Source: JAMDCX01 sp049977145 (GTDB lineage: Bacteria; Planctomycetota; Phycisphaerae; WQYP01). Taken from it: a DNA stretch of 17,605 nucleotides. Shown in pieces: positions 1-6,915 of this stretch (its first letter is position 1; the number at the start of each line of letters is the position of its first letter). The position numbers and the translations under genes are program-made. The stretch lies in NCBI GenBank assembly GCA_049977145.1, contig JBMFGW010000082.1, positions 1 to 17,605 of the forward strand, written 5' to 3'. The notes below the pieces were generated by a model. That model worked only from the letters and a program-made list of their open reading frames with translations, was not told the DNA's origin and searched no databases.

Positions 1-67
1 GGACACCGGGTATCCACCAGCAGCCGAAGTCTTGAAGCACGCCAAAGCGTCCGAAAAGGCCCGGCTA

Positions 68-84
68 AAATCGACCACCGATTT
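68..84. repeat. Inverted repeat, operator-like
   Basis: AAATCG and CGATTT flank the 5-base spacer ACCAC, and a second copy of AAAATCGAC begins at 88. The spacing suits a protein-binding dyad better than an RNA hairpin. No regulator gene is visible next to it, so the role is unknown. Confidence 0.3.
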
Positions 85-276
85 ACCAAAATCGACAACA
101 CAAAGACCTTGCAACCTGCTATCATATTATCAGTTGGTCGCGATAAGGTTCGATGTTTTCGCCCGCTGCTTTTGGCATTCTCGAAAAGGAGACGCGACAT
201 GGCAGAGGAATTACTTCACGGTGGATGTGCGTTGCGTTAGTAGTGTGCCGCACGAATGGTGATAAGTGATAATGAT

Positions 277-296
277 GCAGCGCGTTGCCGCGCTGC
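277..296. repeat. Perfect 8-bp GC-rich hairpin
   Basis: GCAGCGCG and CGCGCTGC form a perfect 8-bp stem around the 4-base loop TTGC. No T-run follows, so it is not a canonical intrinsic terminator. It is followed by the 12-base AT palindrome AAATTTAAATTT at 302-313. Confidence 0.45.
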
Positions 297-317
297 TGTG
301 AAAATTTAAATTTCCAA

Positions 318-336
318 CATGCTGGCCGCCGGCATG
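318..336. repeat. GC-rich hairpin
   Basis: CATGCTGG at 318-325 pairs with CCGGCATG at 329-336 (one G-U wobble) around a 3-base loop. It sits ten bases before the strong Shine-Dalgarno-like AAGGAGGT at 346-353. The role is unknown. Confidence 0.35.
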
Positions 337-525
337 GGTTAGGGGAAGGAGGTTATAAGGTGGAAAGGTTTTTCTGGTGCGTTGGCCAAGGCGGGCCGAC
401 TTGAGTTTATCCAAGGAGCTTTCAACTTCAGATTTGCCAATCGTTGTGGTTGGCATGAAGTGGGAGAGCAAAGTAGTTGCTTATATAAGGAAACAGAGTA
501 TGAGCACAAAATTCAGTATGGTTAC

Positions 526-606
526 ATCCGCCGCGGATTGCGGCGGTGCCGTAATCCGCCCGGTTTGGCGGATAATTCAGTTCGCTCCCGAGGGAGCAAA
601 AAGGAG
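526..606 (+). promoter_or_regulatory. Structured leader with three tandem hairpins and RBS
   Basis: Three hairpins lie back to back before the PEP-CTERM gene. CCGCCGC (528-534) pairs with GCGGCGG (540-546) around GGATT. ATCCGCC (554-560) pairs with GGCGGAT (567-573) around CGGTTT. GCTCCC (584-589) pairs with GGGAGC (592-597). The Shine-Dalgarno AGGAG at 602-606 follows directly, 7 bases before the ATG at 614. The first hairpin has an alternative fold, ATCCGC-C-GCGGAT (526-538), so the same half-site ATCCGC occurs twice. An upstream in-frame ATG at 500, preceded by AAGGA (487-491), would make this segment coding. The structure is seen directly; regulation of translation or transcript stability is inference, and I do not recognise a known riboswitch. 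Confidence 0.4.
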
Positions 607-613
607 TTGTTTT

Positions 614-1483
614 ATGGTTACCACATCTCGTCTCACATTGTTGGTGATTGCCGCCGCTTCACTAGGCCTCGTGGCTTATGGAACTGCCGGCAGGGCATCC
701 ACAGTCATTGTTTCCGATGGATTTTCTGGAACAAATGGTGCCAATATTAATGGCCGTACGCCGGATGGGGCCGATCTGCCAGGAAGTGCTTGGACCGTCG
801 CTCAAAACGCCTCCGCTTATCCGATGACAATCGATACTAGCGTGGGCAATCCGGCACCGTCCGCAAACACCAATTTTAATGATGCCGCAGGGATCAGCAT
901 CGCTAGTGCTAACGGGTACATCGAGCCGGCGGTGCTGACAATCAGTGCTGATTTGAACATGGGTACCATTACGGGCGGCGGTTTGTCTTACAATGTCTAT
1001 GGCGTGGGGCTGGGATTCTGGAACGCGCTTCCAGCGTCCGGTTCCAACGCTGTTACCGGCTTTACGGGAGTCACAATGGATCCTTACGGCGATCTTACGT
1101 TCATTAATAACGGAACCGCCAGCGCAACGGCAAAGGCTGCGGCTCCGAGCAGTGCCACGGTTGTCGGCGGTTACATCAGTGGATTCAACACGCTAACTTA
1201 CTCAATCAATACCGGAACGGGGGCCATCACACAATTGACGTTCGACGGCACCGATCTCACGAGCGCATTTTCGGGACTGACAGCCTTTACGCCAAGCGTA
1301 GCGACATTGTCCGGATTTTTTGGGAACGACCCATACAGCGCCAGTGATAATGGGTATGTAGATAATTTTTCCGTCTCCACAACCAGTGCTGTGCCGGAAC
1401 CGGCAGCGATTTGCCTGTTCGCCGTCGGTGGCATGGGCCTGCTGTTGGTTGGCCGCAAACGTGCGGCCCGCCGGAGTGCGTAA
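614..1483 (+). CDS. PEP-CTERM protein with a single beta-rich domain
   Basis: Predicted 289-residue exported protein. I chose ATG 614 because AGGAG lies 7 bases upstream and a Sec-type signal peptide starts there at once (basic start, hydrophobic core LTLLVIAAASLGLVAYG, then A-x-A-like GRAS). An in-frame ATG at 500 would bury that signal behind 38 residues. Residues 31-255 form one domain rich in Gly, Thr, Ser and Asn, plausibly a concanavalin/LamG-like sandwich. The C-terminus has V-PEP at 260-263, a hydrophobic helix and an RKRAARR basic end, the PEP-CTERM signal handled by exosortase in known systems. The domain is clearly related to residues 498-709 of the hydrolase at 9015-11372 (shared NFNDAA.IS, FSG, GFYG/GFFG, and F.V near the end). 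No catalytic motif is visible; binding or matrix attachment is the likeliest role. A strong terminator ends the unit 11 bases after the stop. Confidence 0.85.
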   Translation: MVTTSRLTLLVIAAASLGLVAYGTAGRASTVIVSDGFSGTNGANINGRTPDGADLPGSAWTVAQNASAYPMTIDTSVGNPAPSANTNFNDAAGISIASANGYIEPAVLTISADLNMGTITGGGLSYNVYGVGLGFWNALPASGSNAVTGFTGVTMDPYGDLTFINNGTASATAKAAAPSSATVVGGYISGFNTLTYSINTGTGAITQLTFDGTDLTSAFSGLTAFTPSVATLSGFFGNDPYSASDNGYVDNFSVSTTSAVPEPAAICLFAVGGMGLLLVGRKRAARRSA

Positions 1484-1493
1484 CGCGACGCTG

Positions 1494-1538
1494 GCGGCGG
1501 GGTGCATCTCGGGCGGTCCGAGGTACCCCGCCGCTTTT
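1494..1538 (+). terminator. Intrinsic terminator after the PEP-CTERM gene
   Basis: GCGGCGGGGT (1494-1503) pairs perfectly with ACCCCGCCGC (1525-1534). An inner CTCGG/CCGAG stem (1508-1512 with 1518-1522) extends the hairpin, and TTTT follows immediately (1535-1538). It lies 11 bases after the stop codon, so it probably separates this gene from the prepilin-like gene downstream. Confidence 0.8.
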
Positions 1539-1541
1539 GAT

Positions 1542-1560
1542 ACCGTACTAAAGTTACGGT
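1542..1560. repeat. Dyad upstream of the prepilin-like gene
   Basis: ACCGTA (1542-1547) and TACGGT (1555-1560) flank the 7-base spacer CTAAAGT. It lies just after the terminator and 51 bases before the next start, a place suited to an operator or a short leader hairpin. The function is unknown. Confidence 0.3.
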
Positions 1561-1611
1561 GCAAATGCATTTTATTGTCCGGGCCTCGTGGCCAACATTT
1601 GGAGAATCCTT

Positions 1612-2502
1612 ATGAATACCAATCGCTTATCCCAACCGGCTCGTAAACCCGCAGGTGGTTTTACTCTCATAGAACTGCTGGTGGTGATTTCTATAATCGC
1701 GGTGCTGATCGCGTTGCTGCTGCCCGCATTGGCGCGGGCGAAAATACTCGCGGCTCGGATGAATTGCGCATCGAATCTCAGGGAAATCGGCCAAGCTACA
1801 TATGAATATGCACAAAGTAACCGCAATCAATATCCTACCCCCAACCCGTACAATTGGGCATTCGGTGCCTTGGCTTTCTATCCGGGCACGCAACCATCAA
1901 GTGAGCCTCCTTATCAGCCGGGGACCTCACTGTATCAGCCGTGGGGGCTGGCTTTGTTGTATTCGAGCGGTGTTCTCCAGAACCCGGCAATCGTCTATTG
2001 TAGTCAACCGGGTCAGTTTCCGTGGGAATCCGGTTTAAACACAGCTGCAGGCACCATGGGAATCGGTTACCAACTCAATGTGGCAAAAGGTAACTGGAAA
2101 GCCGTAAACTGGTGGAACATAGCAGCGGGCTATAGCTATTGCTACAAAATGCAGCAGGGGTATCAACCCACCGCTGGTGGACCGGGCCAAATACAATATT
2201 GCAACTATGAACCAGGCCATAATTACGTTCAGGAACCAACAAGCCGCGGTTCCGATATTCTGGCCACAGATCTGGACGTGACTGCCAGCGGAAGTTGGCA
2301 GGTCATCGTAGCCAATCATGTAGACACTCCTTCCCTGCATGGAATGCCGGATGGTGCCAATGAACTGTACAACGATGGCTCTGTGAGTTGGATAGGCCCA
2401 CCGGATATGACTCATAATGGTTTTGGCTCGTCACCACCGGATCCGGCGGCGACAGGCTTGACTGTCGGTAATCAATCGAACGGCCTAGCCTACTGGAGAT
2501 AG
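1612..2502 (+). CDS. Prepilin-type N-terminal cleavage/methylation protein
   Basis: Predicted 296-residue pseudopilin-like secreted protein. I chose ATG 1612 because GGAGAA (1601-1606) lies 5 bases upstream; an in-frame GTG at 1588 has no such site. After a short basic leader comes G-GFTLIELLVVISIIAVL, the type IV prepilin motif cleaved between G and F and N-methylated by prepilin peptidase in known systems. It continues with ALARAK..AARMNCASNLREIG, typical of the large planctomycete and verrucomicrobial family of these proteins. The C-terminus holds H-GMPDGANELYNDGSVSWI, the His...DGSV.W ending common in that family, some members of which are annotated DUF1559 or general secretion pathway G-like. 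It stands alone between a terminator and a 411-base gap. Its exact role is unknown; these proteins occur in many copies and are seldom true pilus subunits. Confidence 0.85.
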   Translation: MNTNRLSQPARKPAGGFTLIELLVVISIIAVLIALLLPALARAKILAARMNCASNLREIGQATYEYAQSNRNQYPTPNPYNWAFGALAFYPGTQPSSEPPYQPGTSLYQPWGLALLYSSGVLQNPAIVYCSQPGQFPWESGLNTAAGTMGIGYQLNVAKGNWKAVNWWNIAAGYSYCYKMQQGYQPTAGGPGQIQYCNYEPGHNYVQEPTSRGSDILATDLDVTASGSWQVIVANHVDTPSLHGMPDGANELYNDGSVSWIGPPDMTHNGFGSSPPDPAATGLTVGNQSNGLAYWR

Positions 2503-2913
2503 CGGATGCCACTGGAGTGTTGTTTCGAATGGTATTATACCGCACAAATTCAGGGTTAAGACGGCGTGAGGTTAGCCATCGCAGTAGTTGCCATCCCTCA
2601 CCAACGAATGTCCGGATAGCTGGACATGAAAGGGCGCGTCCACAAAGGAAAATGTTCCTCGCCGGCTCTAACATTCTGCGCTGATTGAACCGCCGGGGTG
2701 GCATCCGCCCGTTCAGATTAACGCGGATGACTTGCATCGACACTTACCACAGTGCGTTATGCTGGATATTTTGCGCTATGGGAATTGATTAATCCCAAAG
2801 TCAAAACCCCGAGATGCTTGTCAGTGCGGGTAAAACACAAGAATGCTTTTTTGGTATGTTCCGTGCGTCGTTCAACTGATGCTATGGCCGCCTGTCTTAA
2901 GGGGTTACATGAA
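2503..2913. other. 411-base intergenic region with several dyads
   Basis: No gene is supported here. The reading frame of the downstream hydrolase stays open back to a GTG at 2752, but that extension has no ribosome site and would bury the signal peptide. The stretch contains the dyad GGTAT-T-ATACC (2531-2541), GTGAGG/CCTCAC (2566-2571 with 2596-2601), ATGTCC/GGACAT (2608-2613 with 2622-2627), and CATCCGC/GCGGATG (2702-2708 with 2723-2729). It probably carries the promoter of the hydrolase cluster, but I cannot pick out a convincing -35/-10 pair. No T-tailed terminator follows the prepilin-like gene. Confidence 0.55.
2702..2729. repeat. Dyad CATCCGC/GCGGATG upstream of GH-A
   Basis: A 7-bp perfect inverted repeat with a 14-base spacer. 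Its half-site ATCCGCC, followed by CG.TT, matches the second hairpin of the leader at 554-573 upstream of the PEP-CTERM gene. This suggests a shared regulatory element, though chance cannot be excluded from one window. Confidence 0.35.
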
Positions 2914-4719
2914 ATGACCTCCAAAGAATTTTACAAATTTGTCGTCACGTCGCTCGTTGGCGTGGTTGGTGTTTCACAAATGGGTTATGCGTCGCCGATA
3001 ACTCGTCAATACTCTCTGGTGCTCTGGAATTGGACGCAGCCATGCTCCAATCTCCAGACTTTTTCCGATTGGGTCAGCAACTTTAAATCCATCGGGGGCA
3101 CGACGATAACCATCTCCGTGCCGTGGAATCAGCTTGAGCCTCAACAAGGACAATTTAATTTCAGCTACATATCGCAGCGCTTGGCGATCACGCAAAGTTA
3201 CGGTATGAATCTGAAAGTGGAGATTAACAGTTACTATTCCGGTGCCCAGCCCAGTTGGCTGAATACCTACGATTTCTGGGGGTCGAATGGACAGCCGATC
3301 ACTGGATCCCCCGCCTCTTATGCGGATACTAATTTTTCCACTGCGTATGATACGCTGTCAACCAATATCGCCGCGGAATTCAAAGGAGACGGAATCACGT
3401 ATACCCCGTTCATCGGGCCAGATGCGGAACTGAAATACGGCGGTTGGTCCACATATGACCCGGCAAGTTTGCAGCTCTGGCAGCAGAGCGTTAACGCGTC
3501 AACACGCCCAAGCTGGCTGGCGAGTGTAGTCGGAAACGCACCGCTTCCACAGACGCCGCCAGTGCCCGGCCCGACAAACGGCACACCAGACCAAACGCCG
3601 GCCGACACCGCCTTTATCGCGTTTCGACAGCAGTTGCTGCGCACGACGGAGGCCGACTTCGTAAACGCCGTCCACGCGGGCGACCCCAATGCGCAGATAA
3701 GCGTGCCATTGGGGGAAGGCTACCGTTCAGAGAGCGCAGCGTTTGCCAATCAGGATTACTATGGCCTATCACTTGGTGCCAACGCAATTGCGCATAGCTG
3801 GGATTTTAATATGCACTCGGCGACGAATCCGAGCCTGCATCAATCTTGGCAGGCCGCCGCGTCGGTGGCTGCCTTCGAGGGGATTACCGGCCTGCCAACA
3901 ACATTCGAATTTGATTCCCCCGCCACCATGCAAGCCGCCGGTTTCAGCACCGCGCAGATTGAACAGATTGGTACGGATGTACTGGCGGCTGGAGGAAACG
4001 GTTTTCAAGCGGCGAACTTCAGCTACTATTCCACGTTGCCGTCACAATATCCATATCTGGTGGCACTCGGGAAGGAATTGCAAACCGCACCGGCCCCCGC
4101 TCAGCCGCCCCCGAACCATACCATCTTGTTATTTCTTTCCAACTGGGCTAACTATGACTACCGCGAATCCACGCAGTGGGTCTATCAGGCTCAGTTCGGC
4201 GCGTGGCAAATGCTGAAGCAAAACGGATACGCTGTGCGCATCATCAACGAAAGCGACCTGTCGCAGAATTTATCCGGGTATCGGGGCCTCTATGTCGCAT
4301 TCTCCCCCCCGCAGTTGTTGCCATCAACTGACGCGGCTGAGTTGTACAGGCTTGAGTCGTCGATTCCAACCATTATCGAATACGGCGCTATTCCAGGAGT
4401 GAAGTCTCGGGCGGGAGACACCTACGCGACGAGTACGTTCGGCACCGTCATGACGACTGACTCCGCTCTGCCGATCATGCCTTTGAGCCGGACGTTCGTC
4501 ACTGGACCGGGGAATATCATGACGATTGGATACCCGCTGGGCTACATGTGGACGTTCCAGAACGATCCCGCCCAGGAGAGCGCCTTTCAATTGGCTGCCC
4601 AGGATACCTTTGGATCGCCCGCTGTGCCTGAGCCAGCGAGTCTTGCACTGTTCGGAGCGGGCGTGGCCGTCGTGCTGTCGTTCTGTTGGCGCAGGTTGCG
4701 GTGGAACAATCTTGGATGA
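2914..4719 (+). CDS. PEP-CTERM glycoside hydrolase, GH42/GH14-like (GH-A)
   Basis: Predicted 601-residue secreted, sorted hydrolase. ATG 2914 is chosen for AAGGGG at 2899-2904 and the signal peptide that begins there. Residues about 30-390 look like a TIM barrel: LVLWNW near the start, then a stretch like the first strands of GH42 and GH14 (W..LEP..G.F.F...., then P.WL). Candidate catalytic acid is E172 in GPDAELKYG, which resembles the GPAGELRY motif of beta-amylases; candidate nucleophile or base is E332 in FEFDSP. Residues about 402-500 resemble the GATase-like domain that follows the barrel in GH42 beta-galactosidases. PEP-CTERM signal: PEP at 572-574, hydrophobic helix, then WRRLRW. Very similar to GH-B at 9015-11372 (31 of 40 identical at residues 201-240 of both). 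The family is not one I can name; a beta-galactosidase-type role is inference. Confidence 0.7.
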   Translation: MTSKEFYKFVVTSLVGVVGVSQMGYASPITRQYSLVLWNWTQPCSNLQTFSDWVSNFKSIGGTTITISVPWNQLEPQQGQFNFSYISQRLAITQSYGMNLKVEINSYYSGAQPSWLNTYDFWGSNGQPITGSPASYADTNFSTAYDTLSTNIAAEFKGDGITYTPFIGPDAELKYGGWSTYDPASLQLWQQSVNASTRPSWLASVVGNAPLPQTPPVPGPTNGTPDQTPADTAFIAFRQQLLRTTEADFVNAVHAGDPNAQISVPLGEGYRSESAAFANQDYYGLSLGANAIAHSWDFNMHSATNPSLHQSWQAAASVAAFEGITGLPTTFEFDSPATMQAAGFSTAQIEQIGTDVLAAGGNGFQAANFSYYSTLPSQYPYLVALGKELQTAPAPAQPPPNHTILLFLSNWANYDYRESTQWVYQAQFGAWQMLKQNGYAVRIINESDLSQNLSGYRGLYVAFSPPQLLPSTDAAELYRLESSIPTIIEYGAIPGVKSRAGDTYATSTFGTVMTTDSALPIMPLSRTFVTGPGNIMTIGYPLGYMWTFQNDPAQESAFQLAAQDTFGSPAVPEPASLALFGAGVAVVLSFCWRRLRWNNLG

Positions 4720-4732
4720 TGTGATGAAAATG

Positions 4733-4811
4733 GAATTGTCAATTCACAGGCCGACATTTCTCTCAAGGATGTGGTTTGAGGCAAGCATAATATCGAAGAG
4801 AACCAAGCATA
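4733..4811. promoter_or_regulatory. Dyad plus 22-bp-spaced direct repeat upstream of the beta-helix gene
   Basis: GAATTG-T-CAATTC is a perfect 13-base dyad (4733-4745). CAAGCATA occurs at 4782-4789 and again at 4804-4811, starts 22 bases apart, about two helical turns. Direct repeats at near this spacing are the typical half-site layout of AraC-family activators. No regulator is visible in the window, and no clear -35/-10 pair is seen. A T-run follows at 4814-4822. Confidence 0.3.
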
Positions 4812-4839
4812 GCTATTTTTTTGTTCAGAGGTGCCAACG

Positions 4840-6915
4840 GTGAGTATTGGTTTGAGTCGGCGTGAAGTGATCAAGGTGGCGGTGTTGGCGGTTGCGGGGT
4901 TGCCTGAAATAGGACACTCCGGATTTGCGATACATGCCAGCGCGGAAACCCAAGGCAGGATGAGGACTTTTCCTGCGGAACTTCTTGAGCCGTACAATCC
5001 CGACGCCCCGCCGGGTCCGTCTTTTACAGATGCGCAAATTGCCAAACAATGGACTGCGGGGAACGATATCTACAAAGCCCTTCTGGCGGCATTTCATGCG
5101 GGCGCGGCTTCATTTTCTATTCCACCGGGAGACTATCGCTTTTCTTCTCATTACGTCCCGGATACAAAAGCATTCCTGCTGCGCGGGCTGAAACGCCCGG
5201 CAAGTAAGCCGTTCACAATTCTGGCTCATGGCGTAACTTTCTGGTTCCCGATGGAAGCCAGATTGCCGAATTACCACCTGATGGTGCGAATCGAAAATTG
5301 CGCTAACATTAGCATTCAAGGGGTAACCGTCGATAGTGCCCAGCGCGGCTGCATGGAAGGGCGTATTGTCAGGCTCGATCATGCCAGGAACCAAATTGTG
5401 ATCAGGCCGCTGCCGGGCACACGGCTGATCAAGCCGGCCAATCCGGCGATTTCCGACAACAACCGGATACGCTTTTTGCCTTTCAAGGCTAATGGTGACA
5501 ATATGCCCGCCCTATACCAGATTAATCGCGGGTGGGGGCCCGAGAATGACCTGTTTACCAACCTCACGTACCAACCGGATGGAACTTATCGGTTACAACT
5601 GAAAACCCGCACGCTGTTGAACACCACTCGCGATCCGACTTGGATACGCACCTATGGACCGGGGGAAACGCTGCGGGTCGGAGATATGATCGCCGTGCTT
5701 TACAGTGTCGCGGCAGCTTTCCACATTCACGAGAGTAAACACATTACACTCCAGCATTGCCGAAGTTATGCCGCCAAAAGTTTTGTGAGCGAAAATGGCG
5801 GCTATGGGGCGCATCGTTATTTAAATTGCCGCTTTATCTCCCGACCGGGCACCAACAATCTTCTGGGGGGTGAGGGTGTTGCGATGAGCAATGGCTTGGA
5901 GCATGGCTCGCTGATGGATGGCGTGGTGACTGGCCGAACCACTGATGATCCATATAACAATCACTCACACTGGAAACTTTCCCAAAGTGTGACCCCAAAC
6001 AGCATCACCTTCAGTGCGGCTATGCCCTTGGGGCTGGCCGCTGGCGACCGTGTGGACATATACCACCGGACTAAGCCCGGTTTGCTGGCGTCTGTGGCTA
6101 TTGAATCGATCCATGGCCGCACGCTCACGTTCGCCAAGCCGTTGGGAATTTCAGGCATCAGGCCCACCGACCTGGCGGTGTTTTTCCCGCGTTTTTCCAA
6201 CCGCGGCTGGGTGATACGCAACTGCTATTTTGTGAATTGTTATCAGCGTATCCTGGTGCAGTGCGGCCACGGCTTATTTGAGAATAACTATATTCATCGC
6301 ATGGGGGACAGCCTGGTTCTTCAGACATGCTTTCCCGATGGCATTGAAGGCGGGAATCCATCGGACATCACCATACGGAACAATGTGTTTTATGATTCGT
6401 GCATTAGTCCGGTTATTTCACCAATCGTCTTAAGCGGATATATGCGGCCATTGCGCAATGTGCGAATCGAAGGCAATGTGATATTCCGCAGCGGGCATGA
6501 GGCCATACGGGTGGATGGTGCCGAAGAACTTGTCATTCGCAACAATCTACTGGTGGATCCGGGCATCGGCTACAACATTATTCCCGGACAGACAGTCGCC
6601 GGTGTCAGCAATTACGGTGCGGTTCCCGCCGGGCAGATTACAAGCGGCGTCGCGGCAGATCAAACCGGAGCGGTGCCAGTGGCGATGGCTCTGCGGCGAG
6701 TTAATGGCGCGATCATTGTCAACAACGCACTGGTGGGCAATAGCCCGCCGGTGGCCATACCCAACGGGATTGTGAGCCTCACGTCATGCCACAATATAAC
6801 GATGCGATATAACATGCGGCGACAGGACGGCGGCGAAGCGGCACAACGTCTTTCGAGATGGATTCTTGGCTCGCATCTTTCCGCGGCGGACGTTCTGCGT
6901 CGCAGTGGACTATGA
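4840..6915 (+). CDS. Tat-exported right-handed beta-helix protein, GH110-like
   Basis: Predicted 691-residue exported enzyme. GTG 4840 is preferred over the in-frame GTG at 4831 because AGAGG (4827-4831) then lies 8 bases upstream. SRREVIK at residues 6-12, followed by a hydrophobic stretch, is a Tat signal. Many short N/I-rich rungs (ISIQGVTVD, ITLQHCRSY, WVIRNCYF, ITIRNNVFY, VRIEGNVIF, LVIRNNLLV) indicate a parallel beta-helix. Several features recall GH110 alpha-1,3-galactosidases: EG-IVRLD after the first rungs, LRVGD at 278-282, NCRFISRPGT at 329-338, and the pair D369-D370 in TTDDPYNNH, then a beta-barrel-like insert before the later rungs. That match is from memory of the family, so a polysaccharide lyase or another beta-helix hydrolase stays possible. 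Its stop overlaps the next start by ATGA, implying co-translation with the GH27 gene. Confidence 0.65.
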   Translation: MSIGLSRREVIKVAVLAVAGLPEIGHSGFAIHASAETQGRMRTFPAELLEPYNPDAPPGPSFTDAQIAKQWTAGNDIYKALLAAFHAGAASFSIPPGDYRFSSHYVPDTKAFLLRGLKRPASKPFTILAHGVTFWFPMEARLPNYHLMVRIENCANISIQGVTVDSAQRGCMEGRIVRLDHARNQIVIRPLPGTRLIKPANPAISDNNRIRFLPFKANGDNMPALYQINRGWGPENDLFTNLTYQPDGTYRLQLKTRTLLNTTRDPTWIRTYGPGETLRVGDMIAVLYSVAAAFHIHESKHITLQHCRSYAAKSFVSENGGYGAHRYLNCRFISRPGTNNLLGGEGVAMSNGLEHGSLMDGVVTGRTTDDPYNNHSHWKLSQSVTPNSITFSAAMPLGLAAGDRVDIYHRTKPGLLASVAIESIHGRTLTFAKPLGISGIRPTDLAVFFPRFSNRGWVIRNCYFVNCYQRILVQCGHGLFENNYIHRMGDSLVLQTCFPDGIEGGNPSDITIRNNVFYDSCISPVISPIVLSGYMRPLRNVRIEGNVIFRSGHEAIRVDGAEELVIRNNLLVDPGIGYNIIPGQTVAGVSNYGAVPAGQITSGVAADQTGAVPVAMALRRVNGAIIVNNALVGNSPPVAIPNGIVSLTSCHNITMRYNMRRQDGGEAAQRLSRWILGSHLSAADVLRRSGL

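Larger units (their letters stand above)
1..613. other. Non-coding left edge rich in dyads
   Basis: I see no recognisable protein here. Two + frames stay open across roughly the first 240-260 bases, so the tail of an unseen gene cannot be excluded, but neither translation resembles a known family. The stretch contains several inverted repeats (68-84, 277-296, 318-336 and the leader at 526-597). It also holds Shine-Dalgarno-like motifs not followed by long genes: AAGGAGA at 186-192 before a 13-codon ATG frame (199-240), AAGGAGGT at 346-353 before a 14-codon GTG frame (360-404), and AAGGAG at 413-418 with no good start. I found no clear -35/-10 pair; a TA-rich TATATAAG lies at 482-489. Confidence 0.6.

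Noticed and set aside
277..296. Intrinsic terminator of an upstream gene
   Set aside because: The hairpin is strong, but it is followed by TGTGAAAATTT rather than a T-run, and no upstream gene is established.
377..613. Extension of the PEP-CTERM gene to an upstream start at 377
   Set aside because: The frame is open, but no ribosome site precedes 377, and a clean signal peptide and AGGAG support the start at 614. ATG 500 is kept only as an alternative.
2531..2541. Minus-strand promoter suggested by TATAAT inside the GGTAT-T-ATACC dyad
   Set aside because: No -35-like sequence at the right distance on the minus strand and no minus-strand gene for it to serve.
2303..2743. 146-codon minus-strand reading frame over the prepilin-like gene end and the gap
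   Set aside because: No ribosome site or recognisable domain; half of it is antisense to the conserved DGSV.W ending.
2752..2913. N-terminal extension of GH-A from GTG 2752
   Set aside because: No ribosome site; it would put 54 residues before the signal peptide, and the span contains no family similarity.
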